14,462 nucleotides of DNA from Candidatus Yonathbacteria bacterium (lineage in GTDB: Bacteria > Patescibacteriota > Minisyncoccia > Phycocordibacterales > UBA1550). The notes beneath the pieces are model-generated. The model saw nothing but the letters and a program-made list of their open reading frames with translations, had not been told where the DNA came from and searched no databases. Of the stretch, positions 14,173 through 14,462 are shown in pieces (within the stretch, counting starts at the first letter, position 1; each line of letters begins with the position of its first letter). The DNA lies in contig DNMN01000004.1 in assembly GCA_003489395.1 (NCBI GenBank), positions 13,446-27,907 on the forward strand. The letters are read 5' to 3'. The position numbers and the translations under genes are program-made.

Positions 14173-14462
14173 ATGTTCAATTTACAAGGGAAGGTTGCTT
14201 TAGTTACGGGGGCAAGGAGGGGGATGGGGCGCACGCACGCGCTTCTGCTTGCAAAGCAGGGAGCAAAAGTGGTCATTACGGACGTTGATCTCGCCGAGTG
14301 TGAGATTGTGGCGGACGAGGTGCGTACGGCTGGTGGCGATGTCGCATGCTTCAAGATGGATGTTTCAAACAAGGCGGATGTGGAGAATGTGTTTGATCAA
14401 GTGATTGCGAAATACGGACGTTTGGATATTTTGGTAAACAACGCAGGCATCTATCAGTCAAA
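14173..14462 (+). CDS. Short-chain dehydrogenase/reductase, 3' end cut by window
   Basis: The first 96 codons of a classical SDR oxidoreductase with a Rossmann fold. The cofactor motif TGARRGMG (residues 12-19) is the TGxxxGxG signature, DV (in KMDVSN) contacts the adenine, and NNAG stabilises the central sheet. D37 at the end of the second strand (VVITD) usually indicates preference for NAD(H) over NADP(H). The catalytic Ser, Tyr and Lys lie beyond the window, so substrate class cannot be judged; FabG-like acyl or sugar reductases are possible. It follows the antitoxin by 31 nt without a clear terminator. Confidence 0.9.
   Translation, partial: MFNLQGKVALVTGARRGMGRTHALLLAKQGAKVVITDVDLAECEIVADEVRTAGGDVACFKMDVSNKADVENVFDQVIAKYGRLDILVNNAGIYQS

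Overview
The window reads like a chromosome segment of a Candidate Phyla Radiation (Patescibacteria, Parcubacteria-like) bacterium. The signs are compact and mostly forward-strand genes, start codons with almost no Shine-Dalgarno sequences, an FN3-repeat surface protein, a PIF1-type helicase and several small families I associate with this group (DUF5676, DUF6629, the CP-x8-CP membrane protein). This placement is inference. TGA is used as a normal stop (7738-7740, 13206-13208), which argues against the UGA-recoding lineages.

Layout. Positions 1-1624 hold an exported three-FN3-domain protein and a strong terminator. A GT4 glycosyltransferase (1722-2873) and a PIF1-like helicase with a C-terminal HTH_40-like domain (2919-4589) follow. 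From 4604 to 11146 lies a probable copper/heavy-metal locus in two transcription blocks separated by a terminator at 8078-8104. Block one is a CopB-type P1B ATPase, a DUF302 protein, a DUF6629 membrane protein and a DUF5676 membrane protein. Block two is a small Cys-Pro membrane protein, a membrane-anchored YVTN beta-propeller fused to DUF1573, and an unusual Cys/His protein ending in two GCGV motifs, closed by a 21-bp hairpin. The ATPase motifs point to copper export. The other genes share the locus and carry Cys/His/Met motifs, but their roles are inferred from context only.

From 11213 to 13500 the window is accessory and partly decaying. It holds a collapsed second copy of the DUF6629 gene (11234-11355), a promoter, a two-gene cassette in which both genes (a multi-pass membrane protein and an AAA/OLD-like ATPase with a possible HEPN-type Rx4H motif) are interrupted by a shift into the -1 frame, and two related long palindromes in tandem whose outer arms differ but still pair.

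From 13429 onward a consensus promoter overlapped by a perfect 10+10 bp palindrome drives a toxin-first HigBA-type toxin-antitoxin pair. The window ends inside a short-chain dehydrogenase gene. No tRNA, rRNA, CRISPR array or intact insertion sequence was seen.
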